DNA from: Pseudarthrobacter chlorophenolicus
GTDB lineage: Bacteria > Actinomycetota > Actinomycetes > Actinomycetales > Micrococcaceae
DNA length: 64,000 bases
Direction: 5' to 3'
NCBI RefSeq assembly: GCF_000962805.1
Contig: NZ_JZTW01000012.1
Span: forward strand, 62,001 to 126,000
The notes beneath the pieces are model-generated. The model saw only the letters and a list, made by a program, of their open reading frames with translations, did not search any database and was not told the origin of the DNA. The translations under genes and the position numbers were made by a program. Below, one piece after another: positions 1 to 11,981 of this stretch (its first letter is position 1; each line of letters opens with the position of its first letter).

Positions 1-1
1 C

Positions 2-2536
2 CGCAGCCGTGGCCGCCGGGGACGCAGCCGGCTGGACGAACGCGAGGACGCCGGAACCGAAGGCTCCGACGCGGACGACGCCGCTGACGAATCAGACGGG
101 GAAGAAACCGGTCCGGCGGAGGACGGGGTGACGTCCCGGCGTCGCCGGCGTCGCCGCCGCGGTGACCAGGACCTTGAACTGACCGGCGGCAACGACGACG
201 ACCCGCCCAACACCGTTACCCGCGTGCGCGCACCGCGTGCCGTCAGCGAGGCGCCCGCCAGCAACCGGGTGACCAGCGTCAAGGGTTCCACCCGGCTGGA
301 AGCCAAGAAACAGCGCCGCCGCGAATCCCGGGACACAGGCCGCCGCCGCACTGTCATTACCGAAGCGGAGTTCCTGGCCCGCCGCGAATCCGTGGACCGG
401 CAGATGATTGTCCGCCAGCGCGACGACAGAATCCAGATCGGTGTCCTTGAGGACGGCGTCCTGGCCGAGCACTTTGTGTCCAAGACCCAGCAGGACTCGC
501 TGATCGGCAACGTTTACCTGGGCAAGGTCCAGAACGTGCTGCCCTCCATGGAGGCCGCCTTCGTGGACATCGGACGCGGCCGCAACGCCGTCCTGTACGC
601 GGGCGAAGTGAACTGGGAAGCCGTCAACCTTGAAGGCAAGCAGCGCCGCATCGAGAACGCGCTGAAGTCCGGCGACACCGTCCTGGTCCAGGTGACCAAG
701 GACCCCGTGGGCCACAAGGGCGCCCGGCTGACCAGCCAGATCTCGCTGCCCGGCCGCTACCTCGTGTACGTCCCCGGCGGCTCCATGACCGGAATCTCCC
801 GCAAGCTGCCCGACGTCGAGCGGAACAGGCTCAAGCGCATCCTCAAGGACCGCCTCCCGGAGCAAGCGGGCGTCATCGTGCGCACGGCGGCTGAAGGGGC
901 GTCCGAGGAGGAGCTGACCCACGACATCAACCGGCTCCGTGCCCAGTGGGAAGGCATCGAAAGCCAGTCCTCCTCCACCAAGGTCCTGGCTCCGGAGCTG
1001 CTGTACGGCGAGCCCGACCTCACCATCAAAGTGGTCCGTGACGTCTTCAACGAGGACTTCTCCAAGCTGATCGTTTCCGGTGAGGAAGCCTGGGACACTA
1101 TCGAGGCCTATGTCACCTATGTGGCTCCGGACCTGGTGGGTCGCCTCGAAAAGTGGACCAAGGACCAGGACATCTTCGCTGCCTGGCGGATTGATGAGCA
1201 GATCCACAAGGCCCTCGAGCGCAAGGTCTTCCTGCCCTCCGGCGGTTCGCTGGTGATCGACCGGACCGAAGCCATGACCGTGGTGGACGTCAACACCGGG
1301 AAGTTCACCGGCAGCGGAGGCAACCTCGAAGAGACCGTCACGAAGAACAACCTCGAAGCGGCCGAGGAAGTGGTGCGCCAGCTGCGGCTGCGCGACATCG
1401 GCGGCATCATCGTGATCGACTTCATCGACATGGTCCTGGAATCGAACCGCGACCTTGTCCTGCGCCGCATGGTGGAATGCCTGGGCCGTGACCGGACCAA
1501 GCACCAGGTGGCGGAAGTCACCTCGCTGGGACTTGTCCAGATGACCCGCAAGCGCATGGGCACCGGGCTCCTCGAAGTCTTCGGCGAGCAGTGCGAAGCC
1601 TGCGCCGGCCGCGGCGTCGTCACCCACGACGACCCCGTGGAGCACCGCCGCGCCAACATTGTGGCGGCTGAACAGCACGTCCACCGCTCAGATAACCGTT
1701 CGGATGCCCGCACCATCGGGAACCGGAACGAGGGCAACCGCAGCGAGGGTCAGCGCCATGAGGGCCAGCGCACCGACGGCAACCAGGAAGGCAACCGCGG
1801 CGAACGCAAGCGCCGCCGGGGACGGGGCGGCCAGGCGGCCGAACCGGCACCCGCACCTGCAGCCGTGGCCGCCCACCCCGTCCAGCCGGACCCGCACGAG
1901 GCCGAACGCCACGCCAAGGCTGAAGCCACCAGGCTGGCCCTGGCGAACATTGCCGCTGCTGCGCATGCCGCACACCTGCACGATGACGAGGTGGCTGCAC
2001 GGCAGGCCCCTGCCCTGCAGGACGCGGGCACCACGGAGAAGCACGACGACGGGACGCCGGCACGCCCCGCGGCTGTCCTGACGTTCGGCGGCGAGAAGGT
2101 CGCACTGCCCTTCGTTGAGCACGCAGACGACCAGCAGTCCTCACCTGCACTGTCGCTCGACCGGCTGGCCGAAGCGTTCGCCCACCTGGGCCAGCCGGCT
2201 TCGCCTGTTGGCAGCCAGTCGCAGGAGTCCGGCACGGCCCAAGCCGCGCCGGCCACGCCCGAACCGGCGGAGGCAGTGGTTGCGGCACCCCAGCAGTCTG
2301 TTGCAGCGGCCCCGGACCTGTCGCGGCAGCGCCGTCCGCGGCGTAACCGCAGCGCAAGCCGGGCACAGGGCGCTGCCAACGAGACCACCGTGGAACACCA
2401 CGAGAACGTCCCGTCGGCCAGCGAAGGCCACTCCCATGCCGCCAAGGCACCCGAGCCTGCCGCGCCGGCAGAACAGGCAGCCAAAGCCGATGCGCCCATC
2501 ATCCTGGGCGTAGGGGTTCCCGCTTCCGAGCTCTGA
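2..2536 (+). CDS. rne: Rne/Rng family ribonuclease (RNase E/G), 5' end outside window
   Basis: Endoribonuclease of RNA decay and rRNA processing. The reading frame is open from base 2 without a stop, so the N-terminus lies outside the window; the visible start is an acidic and Arg-rich stretch (a run of eight arginines near base 140) typical of the long N-terminal extension of actinobacterial enzymes. An S1-like region follows (about 460-800). The two catalytic aspartates of the DNase I-like fold are visible in VVDVNTG (about 1280) and IVIDFIDM (about 1410), and the Zn-link cysteines CEAC are at 1592-1603. The tail after about 1680 is low-complexity, Ala/Pro/Arg-rich and probably disordered, as in RNA-degradosome scaffolds. 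It sits upstream of rplU-rpmA-obg, a common actinobacterial order, although a thiamine gene lies between. Family certain; E versus G naming not resolved. Confidence 0.95.
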   Translation, partial: RSRGRRGRSRLDEREDAGTEGSDADDAADESDGEETGPAEDGVTSRRRRRRRRGDQDLELTGGNDDDPPNTVTRVRAPRAVSEAPASNRVTSVKGSTRLEAKKQRRRESRDTGRRRTVITEAEFLARRESVDRQMIVRQRDDRIQIGVLEDGVLAEHFVSKTQQDSLIGNVYLGKVQNVLPSMEAAFVDIGRGRNAVLYAGEVNWEAVNLEGKQRRIENALKSGDTVLVQVTKDPVGHKGARLTSQISLPGRYLVYVPGGSMTGISRKLPDVERNRLKRILKDRLPEQAGVIVRTAAEGASEEELTHDINRLRAQWEGIESQSSSTKVLAPELLYGEPDLTIKVVRDVFNEDFSKLIVSGEEAWDTIEAYVTYVAPDLVGRLEKWTKDQDIFAAWRIDEQIHKALERKVFLPSGGSLVIDRTEAMTVVDVNTGKFTGSGGNLEETVTKNNLEAAEEVVRQLRLRDIGGIIVIDFIDMVLESNRDLVLRRMVECLGRDRTKHQVAEVTSLGLVQMTRKRMGTGLLEVFGEQCEACAGRGVVTHDDPVEHRRANIVAAEQHVHRSDNRSDARTIGNRNEGNRSEGQRHEGQRTDGNQEGNRGERKRRRGRGGQAAEPAPAPAAVAAHPVQPDPHEAERHAKAEATRLALANIAAAAHAAHLHDDEVAARQAPALQDAGTTEKHDDGTPARPAAVLTFGGEKVALPFVEHADDQQSSPALSLDRLAEAFAHLGQPASPVGSQSQESGTAQAAPATPEPAEAVVAAPQQSVAAAPDLSRQRRPRRNRSASRAQGAANETTVEHHENVPSASEGHSHAAKAPEPAAPAEQAAKADAPIILGVGVPASEL

Positions 2537-2657
2537 CCGGACCCCTGAACGGCAGATGCCCGGCCATCTGCCGTTAACAGGCAACGGCCCCAGCAGGGCA
2601 CTTAACAGGTTCAGTCACCTTTCGGTTGACTGCCGTCCACCGGCTAGGCTGGGGACC

Positions 2658-2737
2658 GACACGGGGTGCCGCGCACCAGGCCCGGCTGAGATCCACACCC
2701 GTTGAACCTGTCCGGTTAGTACCGGCGAAGGGATGTC
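2658..2737 (+). promoter_or_regulatory. TPP riboswitch (THI element)
   Basis: Conserved THI-box elements appear in order: GGGGTGCC (2663-2670), GGCTGAGATC (about 2684-2693), ACCCGTTGAACCTG (about 2697-2710), GGTTAGTACCGGCGAAGGGA (2714-2733). GACA at 2658-2661 can pair with TGTC at 2734-2737 to close stem P1. The ATG of the downstream thiamine gene (2733-2735) lies inside the conserved 3' segment. Ligand binding would therefore bury the ribosome-binding site (GAAGGG) and start codon, so translational control is likely. Confidence 0.95.
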
Positions 2738-4289
2738 TCTTTTGTCTACGACCCTTGCCACGCCCGCAGCCACCCCGCTGCCCACTCCCTCCTTGCCCTC
2801 ACTGCCGGCTGCCGGCCGGGACGTGCCCCGCGTCCTTGCCATCGCGGGCTCGGACCCTTCCGGTGGTGCCGGCATCCAGGCGGACCTCAAAAGCATCGCG
2901 GCGCACGGCGGCTATGGCATGGCCGCCATCACTGCCCTCACGGCCCAGAACACCCGCGGTGTTAGCGCCGTCCACGTTCCGCCGGCATCCTTTTTGGCAC
3001 AGCAGCTGGCGGCCATCAGCGACGACATCCACATCGACGCGGTCAAGATTGGCATGTTGGGCGACGCCGGGGTGATCGCCGCCGTGCGCGCCTGGCTGGA
3101 GAAGGTGCGCCCCGCCGTCGTGGTCCTGGACCCCGTCATGGTTGCCACCAGCGGCGACCGGCTTTTGCAGGAGAGCGCCGAAGCCGCGCTCCGCAACCTG
3201 GTGCCGCTTGCCCACCTGGTCACCCCCAACCTGGCAGAGCTGGCCATGCTTCTGGAAGAAGATGTACAGGACACCTGGGAGGCGGCACTGGAACAGGGCA
3301 GGCGGCTTGCAGATGCCACCGGAACTGCCGTGCTGGTCAAGGGCGGCCACCTGCAGGACAGCAGCTGCCCCGACGCCCTGATCGGCCCGGCCGGCACGCT
3401 GTCCGCGGACATCATCGAAGTCCCGGGGGAGCGGGTGGCCACGCGCAACAGCCATGGCACCGGCTGCTCCCTGTCCTCCGCCATGGCAACAGTCCAGGCA
3501 CGGGTAGGCAACTGGGAAGCAGCCCTTCGGGAAGTGAAACCCTGGCTTGCAGGGGCGTTGGCGGCGTCTGCTGCGCTGGAGGTGGGAAGCGGCAACGGGC
3601 CTGTGCACCATTTCCACCACATCAGCCAAGCCCTTCGGCCAGGCGGCTTCACGGCGCAGCTGCGGGAGGATGCCGACGCCCACCTTGAGTCGATCTACGC
3701 CCTGGACTTCATCCAGGGCCTGGCCTCGGGGGCACTTCCGGAAAGCGAGTTCGCGTATTACCTTGCGCAGGATGCCATCTACCTGAACGGGTACTCGCGC
3801 GTCCTCGCCCGGGCCAGCGCGCTGGCCCCTACGGAATCCGAGCAGCTGTTCTGGGCGGGATCTGCCCAGCAATGCCTCGAAGTGGAGTCGGAACTGCACC
3901 GTTCCTGGCTGAGCACCCGCACCGTCAGTCCCCAACTGGGGCCTGTCACCAAGGCCTACGTGGACCATCTGACCGCAGCTTCGGCGTCGGGCAGCTATGC
4001 GGTCCTGGCGGCAGCTGTCCTGCCGTGTTTCTGGCTGTATGCGGAAGCCGGGAAGACGCTCCATGCCAGGTTCCTGGCGGACGGAGAACCGGCAGGGCAC
4101 CCCTACGCCGAGTGGCTCCGGACCTATGCCGACGAGGACTTTGCGGAGGCAACGCGCCGGGCCACAGCTGTGGTGGACGACGCGGCACGGAAGGCCTCCG
4201 ATCTCGAGCGGCAGGCCATGGCCACCGCATTCCGGCAGTCCTGCCGGCTGGAAGTGGATTTCTTCGACGCGCCGCGGCTCCATTCCTGA
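2733..4289 (+). CDS. thiD: ThiD-TenA fusion: HMP/HMP-P kinase with C-terminal TenA (thiaminase II) domain
   Basis: Thiamine pyrimidine synthesis and salvage. The N-terminal half (residues about 30-290) is a ribokinase-fold ThiD: it has IAGSDPSGGAGIQADLK and the C-terminal anion-hole motif NSHGTGCSLSSA, and phosphorylates hydroxymethylpyrimidine (HMP) twice. The C-terminal part (about 300-515) is TenA-like, with YYLAQDAIYL, the PCFWLYAE segment carrying the putative catalytic Cys, and the terminal EVDFFDAP acidic motif. TenA domains release HMP from aminopyrimidine breakdown products, so the fusion couples salvage and activation. The start ATG is fixed by the riboswitch. The gene stands alone between rne and rplU and is controlled by the preceding TPP riboswitch. 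Confidence 0.93.
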   Translation: MSLLSTTLATPAATPLPTPSLPSLPAAGRDVPRVLAIAGSDPSGGAGIQADLKSIAAHGGYGMAAITALTAQNTRGVSAVHVPPASFLAQQLAAISDDIHIDAVKIGMLGDAGVIAAVRAWLEKVRPAVVVLDPVMVATSGDRLLQESAEAALRNLVPLAHLVTPNLAELAMLLEEDVQDTWEAALEQGRRLADATGTAVLVKGGHLQDSSCPDALIGPAGTLSADIIEVPGERVATRNSHGTGCSLSSAMATVQARVGNWEAALREVKPWLAGALAASAALEVGSGNGPVHHFHHISQALRPGGFTAQLREDADAHLESIYALDFIQGLASGALPESEFAYYLAQDAIYLNGYSRVLARASALAPTESEQLFWAGSAQQCLEVESELHRSWLSTRTVSPQLGPVTKAYVDHLTAASASGSYAVLAAAVLPCFWLYAEAGKTLHARFLADGEPAGHPYAEWLRTYADEDFAEATRRATAVVDDAARKASDLERQAMATAFRQSCRLEVDFFDAPRLHS

Positions 4290-4390
4290 AGCCAACGGGC
4301 CGCGCTGCCGGTACTATGGTGTGGCACGGCCCCGGTGGCGGACGATGTCTGTGGTTCCTATCACAGCCGACCCGCCGGAGCCAGCCTCAT

Positions 4391-4420
4391 TTGCGACCGG
4401 AGACGGAATTAGCGTATTCT
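4391..4420 (+). promoter_or_regulatory. Candidate rplU promoter and long leader
   Basis: TTGCGA (4391-4396), an 18-base spacer and TATTCT (4415-4420) form a plausible housekeeping promoter. It would give a leader of about 195 bases before the L21 start at 4623. The 4290-4622 stretch holds no convincing gene. It is AT-richer just upstream of rplU (4585-4600) and ends in a purine-rich ribosome-binding site GAGAGAAG. Confidence 0.5.
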
Positions 4421-4622
4421 GGATCTTCGGTGCTTACGCCAACACTTGGGTTATGACCCCGGGAGCATGCCAACGTGGAAAACACTAGGCAGTCCTGCGG
4501 GATAACTCATGGAGACCTTCGGGAAATCCACGGCGTTGAGGCACAGCGGGAACCCAGCCAGCAAGTGCATCGGGTGCCGCACGCAATTTTAGTTATAAAC
4601 GTCGAGAGAAGTGAGTTCCCAA

Positions 4623-4931
4623 GTGGTGTACGCGATTGTCCGCGCAGGCGGCCGCCAAGAGAAGGTTTCCGTTGGAGACTTCGTTACCCTGAACCGCGTC
4701 GCCGGTGGGGCTGGCAGCACCATCGAGCTGCCCGCACTGCTCCTGGTTGATGGTGACAAGATCACCACTGCCGCTGCTGACCTGGCCAAGGTGACCGTTA
4801 CGGCTGAAATCCTCCAGGACCTCCGTGGTCCTAAGATTGTCATCCAGAAGTTCAAGAACAAGACCGGTTACAAGAAGCGCCAGGGTCACCGTCAGGAACT
4901 GACCAAGGTCAAGATCACTGGCATCAAGTAA
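4623..4931 (+). CDS. rplU: 50S ribosomal protein L21
   Basis: Large-subunit protein binding 23S rRNA. The product begins [15 protein letters not shown] and ends in the conserved basic segment with [18 protein letters not shown]; 102 aa is the usual length. A GTG at 4611 would add four residues, but GTG at 4623 matches the family N-terminus and is well spaced from GAGAGAAG at 4603-4611. It is first in the rplU-rpmA pair, with obg after a hairpin terminator. Confidence 0.97.
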   Translation: MVYAIVRAGGRQEKVSVGDFVTLNRVAGGAGSTIELPALLLVDGDKITTAAADLAKVTVTAEILQDLRGPKIVIQKFKNKTGYKKRQGHRQELTKVKITGIK

Positions 4932-4991
4932 CTTCCGGTTACTGTTCAGGTTTTCAGCAGATTCCCCAGAATTTAAAGGCAGGCATTTCAA

Positions 4992-5255
4992 ATGGCACAT
5001 AAAAAGGGCGCGAGCTCCACTCGCAACGGTCGTGACTCCAACGCACAGTACCTCGGCGTCAAGCGCTTCGGCGGCCAGGTAGTTTCCGCCGGCGAGATCA
5101 TCGTCCGCCAGCGTGGCACCCACTTCCACCCGGGCGCCGGCGTTGGCCGCGGCGGCGACGACACCCTGTTCGCACTGACCCCGGGCGCCGTTGAATTCGG
5201 TACCCGCCGCGGTCGTCGCGTCGTCAACATCGTTGCTGCTGCAGCTGCAGAGTAA
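4992..5255 (+). CDS. rpmA: 50S ribosomal protein L27
   Basis: Large-subunit protein whose N-terminal tail reaches the peptidyl-transferase centre. The 87-aa product starts [16 protein letters not shown], the mature-type N-terminus without the cleavable extension found in Firmicutes, and contains the diagnostic [10 protein letters not shown] and IVRQRGT(H/K)FHPG segments. It is 60 bases downstream of rplU and presumably co-transcribed with it. The Ala/Glu C-terminal tail is ordinary for actinobacteria. Confidence 0.98.
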   Translation: MAHKKGASSTRNGRDSNAQYLGVKRFGGQVVSAGEIIVRQRGTHFHPGAGVGRGGDDTLFALTPGAVEFGTRRGRRVVNIVAAAAAE

Positions 5256-5272
5256 CAACCAGTTCTGAAGCG

Positions 5273-5310
5273 GTGGAGCGGGCCAGTTGGCCCGCTCCAC
5301 TGTTCTTTTA
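5273..5310 (+). terminator. Rho-independent terminator between rpmA and obg
   Basis: A perfect 12-bp stem (GTGGAGCGGGCC at 5273-5284 with GGCCCGCTCCAC at 5289-5300) around an AGTT tetraloop is followed by TGTTCTTTTA. It would end or attenuate ribosomal-protein transcripts before obg. Confidence 0.85.
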
Positions 5311-5329
5311 AGCGCATTACAATCGATAG

Positions 5330-8099
<2,770 letters not shown>

Positions 8100-8125
8100 T
8101 CCGGGGCCTCGCCTAAACTTGAAGC

Positions 8126-9502
8126 ATGACTGAAGCGCTGATTTCCAACACTGCTGACACCTCCGTAGACGCTGCTGCCGCCGGCGCGCAGCCGGCCACG
8201 CCTGCAGCAGCACCGGAATCACGCGACCGGAACCTCCCGGAGGCCGACGTTGAGGCTGCGGTTCACGCCATCGCCGACCGTTCGCGCCACGCCGCCCGCC
8301 GGATGGCCATGGCAAACCGGGCCTGGAAGGACCGCGGCCTGCGCGCCGTGGGGGCTGCGCTGCAGGCCAACACCCGCGCCATTCTCGATGCCAACGCGCG
8401 CGACGTCGCCAACGGCAAAGCCAACGGTACATCGGCGGCACTGTTGGACAGGCTTACCCTCACCGACGCCCGCATCGACGGCCTGGTTGCTGCCCTGGAG
8501 AACCTCGCCAACCTACCGGACCCTGTAGGCAACGTGGTCCGCGGCCAGACCCTTCCGAACGGACTGCGCCTGCGCCAGGTCAACGTTCCCATGGGTGTTG
8601 TAGCCGCAATCTACGAGGCCCGGCCTAACGTCACCGTGGACATCGCAGGACTTGCACTCAAGAGCGGCAACGCAGTGATCCTGCGCGGCGGCAGCGCAGC
8701 GGAGGCAACCAACGGCGTCCTGGTCAGGGTGCTGCGCGAAGCCCTGGAGTCAGTGGGACTGCCCGCCGACGCCGTCCAGACAGTGGACCAGTACGGCCGG
8801 GCCGGTGCCACCGTCCTGATGCGTGCCCGCGGCAGGGTTGACGTACTGATTCCGCGCGGCGGCCGTGACCTCATCCAGTCGGTGGTAACCAACTCCGCCG
8901 TACCGGTCATCGAAACGGGCGAGGGCAACGTCCACATCTTCATCGACGAATCAGCCAATGAGGACATGGCGGTGGAGATCCTCCTCAATGCCAAGACACA
9001 GCGGCCCAGCGTCTGCAATACCGTGGAAACCCTCCTGGTCCACTCCGGGTCCGCCGTCCTTCCCGCCGTAGCCAAAGCGCTCAGCAAGGCCGGTGTCCGC
9101 CTGCATGCCGATGAACGGGTCCGGGCAGCCCTGCCGTCTTCGATAGCTGCTGACGCCGCCACGGACGAGGACTGGGGCACGGAGTACATGGACCTCGACC
9201 TCGCCGTAGCAATGGTGGACAGCCTGGACGAAGCAGTCCGCCACATCCGCAAGTGGTCCACGGGCCACACCGAGGCAATCCTCACCAACGACCTCGCCAA
9301 TGCCGAACGGTTCATCGCCGAGGTGGACTCTGCTGCCGTGATCGTCAACGCTTCAACCCGGTTTACCGATGGCGGAGAGCTCGGGCTCGGCGCCGAAGTG
9401 GGCATTTCCACCCAGAAGCTGCACGCCCGCGGACCCATGGGCCTCACCGAGCTCACCACCACCAAGTGGATCGTCCAGGGTGAGGGCCAAGTCCGCGGGT
9501 AG
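8126..9502 (+). CDS. proA: Gamma-glutamyl phosphate reductase (glutamate-5-semialdehyde dehydrogenase)
   Basis: NADPH-dependent reduction of glutamyl-5-phosphate to the semialdehyde, second step of proline synthesis. An aldehyde-dehydrogenase fold is evident: VPMGVVAAIYEARPNVT, the RGGSAA nucleotide-binding loop, IPRGG, ETGEGNVHIF and the catalytic cysteine in QRPSVCNTVE. The C-terminal GPMGLTELTTTKWI signature ends the protein. At 458 aa it is about 30-40 residues longer than usual because of an Ala-rich N-terminal leader (residues 1-40), so a shorter start is possible, but no better start with a ribosome-binding site was seen. Confidence 0.96.
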   Translation: MTEALISNTADTSVDAAAAGAQPATPAAAPESRDRNLPEADVEAAVHAIADRSRHAARRMAMANRAWKDRGLRAVGAALQANTRAILDANARDVANGKANGTSAALLDRLTLTDARIDGLVAALENLANLPDPVGNVVRGQTLPNGLRLRQVNVPMGVVAAIYEARPNVTVDIAGLALKSGNAVILRGGSAAEATNGVLVRVLREALESVGLPADAVQTVDQYGRAGATVLMRARGRVDVLIPRGGRDLIQSVVTNSAVPVIETGEGNVHIFIDESANEDMAVEILLNAKTQRPSVCNTVETLLVHSGSAVLPAVAKALSKAGVRLHADERVRAALPSSIAADAATDEDWGTEYMDLDLAVAMVDSLDEAVRHIRKWSTGHTEAILTNDLANAERFIAEVDSAAVIVNASTRFTDGGELGLGAEVGISTQKLHARGPMGLTELTTTKWIVQGEGQVRG

Positions 9503-9581
9503 CAACGCGGTAACATAGACCAGACGCCAAAAAGCAGCGGGAAAGTCCGCTGCCCCAAAATACTTGAACCTAGGGGAGAAC

Positions 9582-9821
9582 ATGCTGTTCCAGCAGATCG
9601 CCACGACCATCGCCGCAGCAGGCGAAGCAGAACACGAGGAACTTGCGCCGCTGTGGGCTGAGCCGTGGGTCTTCGGCATCGTCATGTTCGCGATCCTCCT
9701 GGTCATGATGTTCGTCACGTTGTCCTACAACAACCTGGGCAACCGCCACACCGCCACGGAGGAGCACGCGGACCCGCACCGCCAGCACCCGAACAAGCAC
9801 GATCACGGGCAGGGCCACTAA
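9582..9821 (+). CDS. Small single-pass membrane protein, unknown function
   Basis: 79-aa protein with a short N-terminal segment, one clear membrane helix (residues about 31-50, [20 protein letters not shown]) and a His-rich soluble tail ending in HDHGQGH. The ATG at 9582 is preceded by AGGGGAG at 9572-9578, which favours it over a TTG 18 bases upstream. It sits in the proA-nadD gap, is 13 bases from nadD and is probably co-transcribed. The His cluster could bind metal, but nothing else points to a function. Confidence 0.75.
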   Translation: MLFQQIATTIAAAGEAEHEELAPLWAEPWVFGIVMFAILLVMMFVTLSYNNLGNRHTATEEHADPHRQHPNKHDHGQGH

Positions 9822-9834
9822 CATTTCCCGCACT

Positions 9835-10485
9835 TTGCGCCGGAGCAGTGACAAGGGCCGGATTCGGCTGGGCGTGATGGGCGGGACGTTCGATCCCATC
9901 CATCACGGCCACCTTGTTGCCGCCAGTGAGGTGGCTGCAGAATTCGACCTGGACGAGGTCGTCTTTGTCCCCACCGGACAGCCATGGCAGAAGTCCCACA
10001 AAAGGGTCACCGAGCCGGAACACCGCTACCTCATGACCGTCATCGCCACCGCTTCCAATCCGCGGTTCACGGTAAGCCGGGTGGATGTGGACCGTCCCGG
10101 TCCCACCTACACGATCGACACACTGCGCGATCTTCGCGCGCAGCGGCCGGATGCGGACCTGTTCTTCATCACCGGCGCTGACGCCCTCGCGCAGATCCTG
10201 TCCTGGAAGGACATCGACGAACTGTGGTCCCTGGCCCATTTCGTTGGAGTCACCCGTCCGGGGCACGTCCTTGACGGCATGGGGCGCGACGACGTCAGCC
10301 TCCTCGAAGTGCCGGCCATGGCCATCTCTTCCACTGACTGCCGCACCCGGGTGGCGGGAAATGATCCCGTTTGGTACCTGGTGCCTGATGGCGTGGTGCA
10401 GTACATCGCGAAGTATGGCCTGTACGCCCCGGCAGCCGGGGACGATCAATCTTCCGAAGCACGCGAACGAGCCAGCACTGAATGA
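9835..10485 (+). CDS. nadD: Nicotinate-nucleotide adenylyltransferase
   Basis: Converts nicotinate mononucleotide and ATP to deamido-NAD in NAD synthesis. The nucleotidyltransferase signature [12 protein letters not shown] is near the N-terminus, and the ISSTDCR motif (family ISSTxIR) near the C-terminus binds the triphosphate. 216 aa fits the family. The start is taken as TTG at 9835, 13 bases after the preceding gene; a GTG at 9871 would cut into the motif. The order nadD - membrane protein - rsfS is typical of actinobacteria. Confidence 0.95.
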   Translation: MRRSSDKGRIRLGVMGGTFDPIHHGHLVAASEVAAEFDLDEVVFVPTGQPWQKSHKRVTEPEHRYLMTVIATASNPRFTVSRVDVDRPGPTYTIDTLRDLRAQRPDADLFFITGADALAQILSWKDIDELWSLAHFVGVTRPGHVLDGMGRDDVSLLEVPAMAISSTDCRTRVAGNDPVWYLVPDGVVQYIAKYGLYAPAAGDDQSSEARERASTE

Positions 10486-10492
10486 GTTCTCA

Positions 10493-11944
10493 ATGAGCCA
10501 GGAACAGCCCCCCATCCGCAGCCGCCGGGAACTCCGGAGGGCGCGGGACGCCGCCCAAGAGTCGGCTGCCCCCACGGGTAAGGACCTGCTTTCGCCAACC
10601 GCGAATCCGGCAGCCGCCGCGCAGGCCGGGACAGCTGGGAAGCCCCAAAAGCCCGTGGCCGCCACGGGGCCTGCTCCCGTCAAGCCTGCAGCGGCGAAGC
10701 CCGCAGCTGCTCCCGACGAGGACCAGCGGCCCGAGGACCAGCCCGCCGCGGTGCCGGCCCACACGCAGCGGTCTTCGCAAATCCGCGCCCGGGACAGGGC
10801 CGCCCTGCGCACTATTAAGGACCTGGAGGAAAAGGAAGGCCAGCTTGCCGCGGGCGGTCCTCCCACCCGCCGCCAGCTCCGCCTGCAGCAGCTCAAGGAG
10901 CAGGCCCTCACGGCGGCCAACCCGGTGGTGCCTCCGGCCTCCACTCCGCCTGTTGTCCCGTCGAAGACGCCTTCACGGCCTGGACCCATCGGCGACAGTA
11001 AGGCTGCACAGTCCGCCGGGGGAGAGGGCAAGGCGCCGGCGGCATCGGGTGCGCCGTCCGGCACACCAGCACCGAAGGCTGCCGGCGTTCCTTCCGGTCC
11101 CGCAGGGATGACCGTTGAACAGGCCCTGGCCGCCCGTTCCCTGATCGCTGAGCAGGCCAAGAACCAGATCGCCAAGATGGAGCACATCGCCTCCATGGAT
11201 CCGGAGGCGGTGGATCCGGAGATCCTCGCCGAGCAGATCGCCCTGGCGGAACGCGCAGCGGTGCTGAACCGGCGCGCTATGGCCCGGCAGAAACTCGCGG
11301 AGCAGACAAGCGGAACGTCAGCCCCCGGCGAGAACCAGGCCGCGGATGCGGCGTCGAAGCAGGCCCAGCCCAAGGCCGCGCACTTCGGGAACCCGCCACC
11401 CAAGGCAGCTGCGCCTGCGGCTTCCCAGCCGAAGGCAAACGAGCCAAAGGCAAATTCGCCCAAGGACCGGCCGGGCCCGTCCACCACAAGCAACCTGGCT
11501 ATGGTCACGCCATTGGAATTCGTCCAGGTTCCCGGCGTAGACCGTCCCGTCATGAAGCCGCCGGCAACATCCCACGTTCCGGTCACCACCCGGCCGGGAA
11601 CCAAGGTTCCTGCAGCCGGTGGGGGCAAGAAGAAGCCGGCTGCCAGGACTGGCCGTGCCGCCGATCCGGTGTCCGGCCGGTCGCAGGTCATTGCGCGGGC
11701 GGAAGCGGCGGCTAAGGCGGCCACCCGGCCCAAGCCAGTAGTCTTCCCGGACAGCCAGGCGACCTTCGAGGACGTTCCGCGGGTCCCGGCCAGCTCGGCC
11801 TACGGGTTGGAACCCCTGGATGCAGCCACCGCGGGCCTGGGCCGCGCGAGGCGCAACCGCATCCTCCAGTTCTGCATCCTGGCCTTCGGTGTCGTGGCCC
11901 TGGTGTCCGGCGTCGTCCTTATCATCAGCGGCATGAATCCCTGA
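10493..11944 (+). CDS. Ala/Pro-rich membrane-anchored protein, unknown function
   Basis: 483-aa protein starting MSQEQPPIRSRRELRRARD at an ATG 8 bases after nadD; the frame is open further upstream but overlaps nadD. Most of it is low-complexity Ala/Pro/Lys-rich sequence without a recognisable domain, with a possible coiled-coil or charged stretch around residues 95-145 and 200-265. A single C-terminal membrane helix (about 455-480, ILQFCILAFGVVALVSGVVLII) would make it a tail-anchored protein with a large cytoplasmic, probably disordered, part. Proteins of this type often lie between nadD and rsfS in Micrococcaceae; function unknown. Uninterrupted frame and operon position support it as real. 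Confidence 0.8.
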   Translation: MSQEQPPIRSRRELRRARDAAQESAAPTGKDLLSPTANPAAAAQAGTAGKPQKPVAATGPAPVKPAAAKPAAAPDEDQRPEDQPAAVPAHTQRSSQIRARDRAALRTIKDLEEKEGQLAAGGPPTRRQLRLQQLKEQALTAANPVVPPASTPPVVPSKTPSRPGPIGDSKAAQSAGGEGKAPAASGAPSGTPAPKAAGVPSGPAGMTVEQALAARSLIAEQAKNQIAKMEHIASMDPEAVDPEILAEQIALAERAAVLNRRAMARQKLAEQTSGTSAPGENQAADAASKQAQPKAAHFGNPPPKAAAPAASQPKANEPKANSPKDRPGPSTTSNLAMVTPLEFVQVPGVDRPVMKPPATSHVPVTTRPGTKVPAAGGGKKKPAARTGRAADPVSGRSQVIARAEAAAKAATRPKPVVFPDSQATFEDVPRVPASSAYGLEPLDAATAGLGRARRNRILQFCILAFGVVALVSGVVLIISGMNP

Positions 11945-11981
11945 CCTGCCGCCCCCTGTTTTTCCATCAACGAGGAGTCCA

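Noticed and set aside
92..1684. Long minus-strand open frame opposite rne
   Set aside because: Shadow of the high-GC coding strand; Asp/Val/Gly/Ala bias, no start signal and no domain.
9715..11733. Long minus-strand frame opposite nadD and the anchored protein
   Set aside because: Produced by the Ala/Pro-rich codons of the real gene; no recognisable protein.
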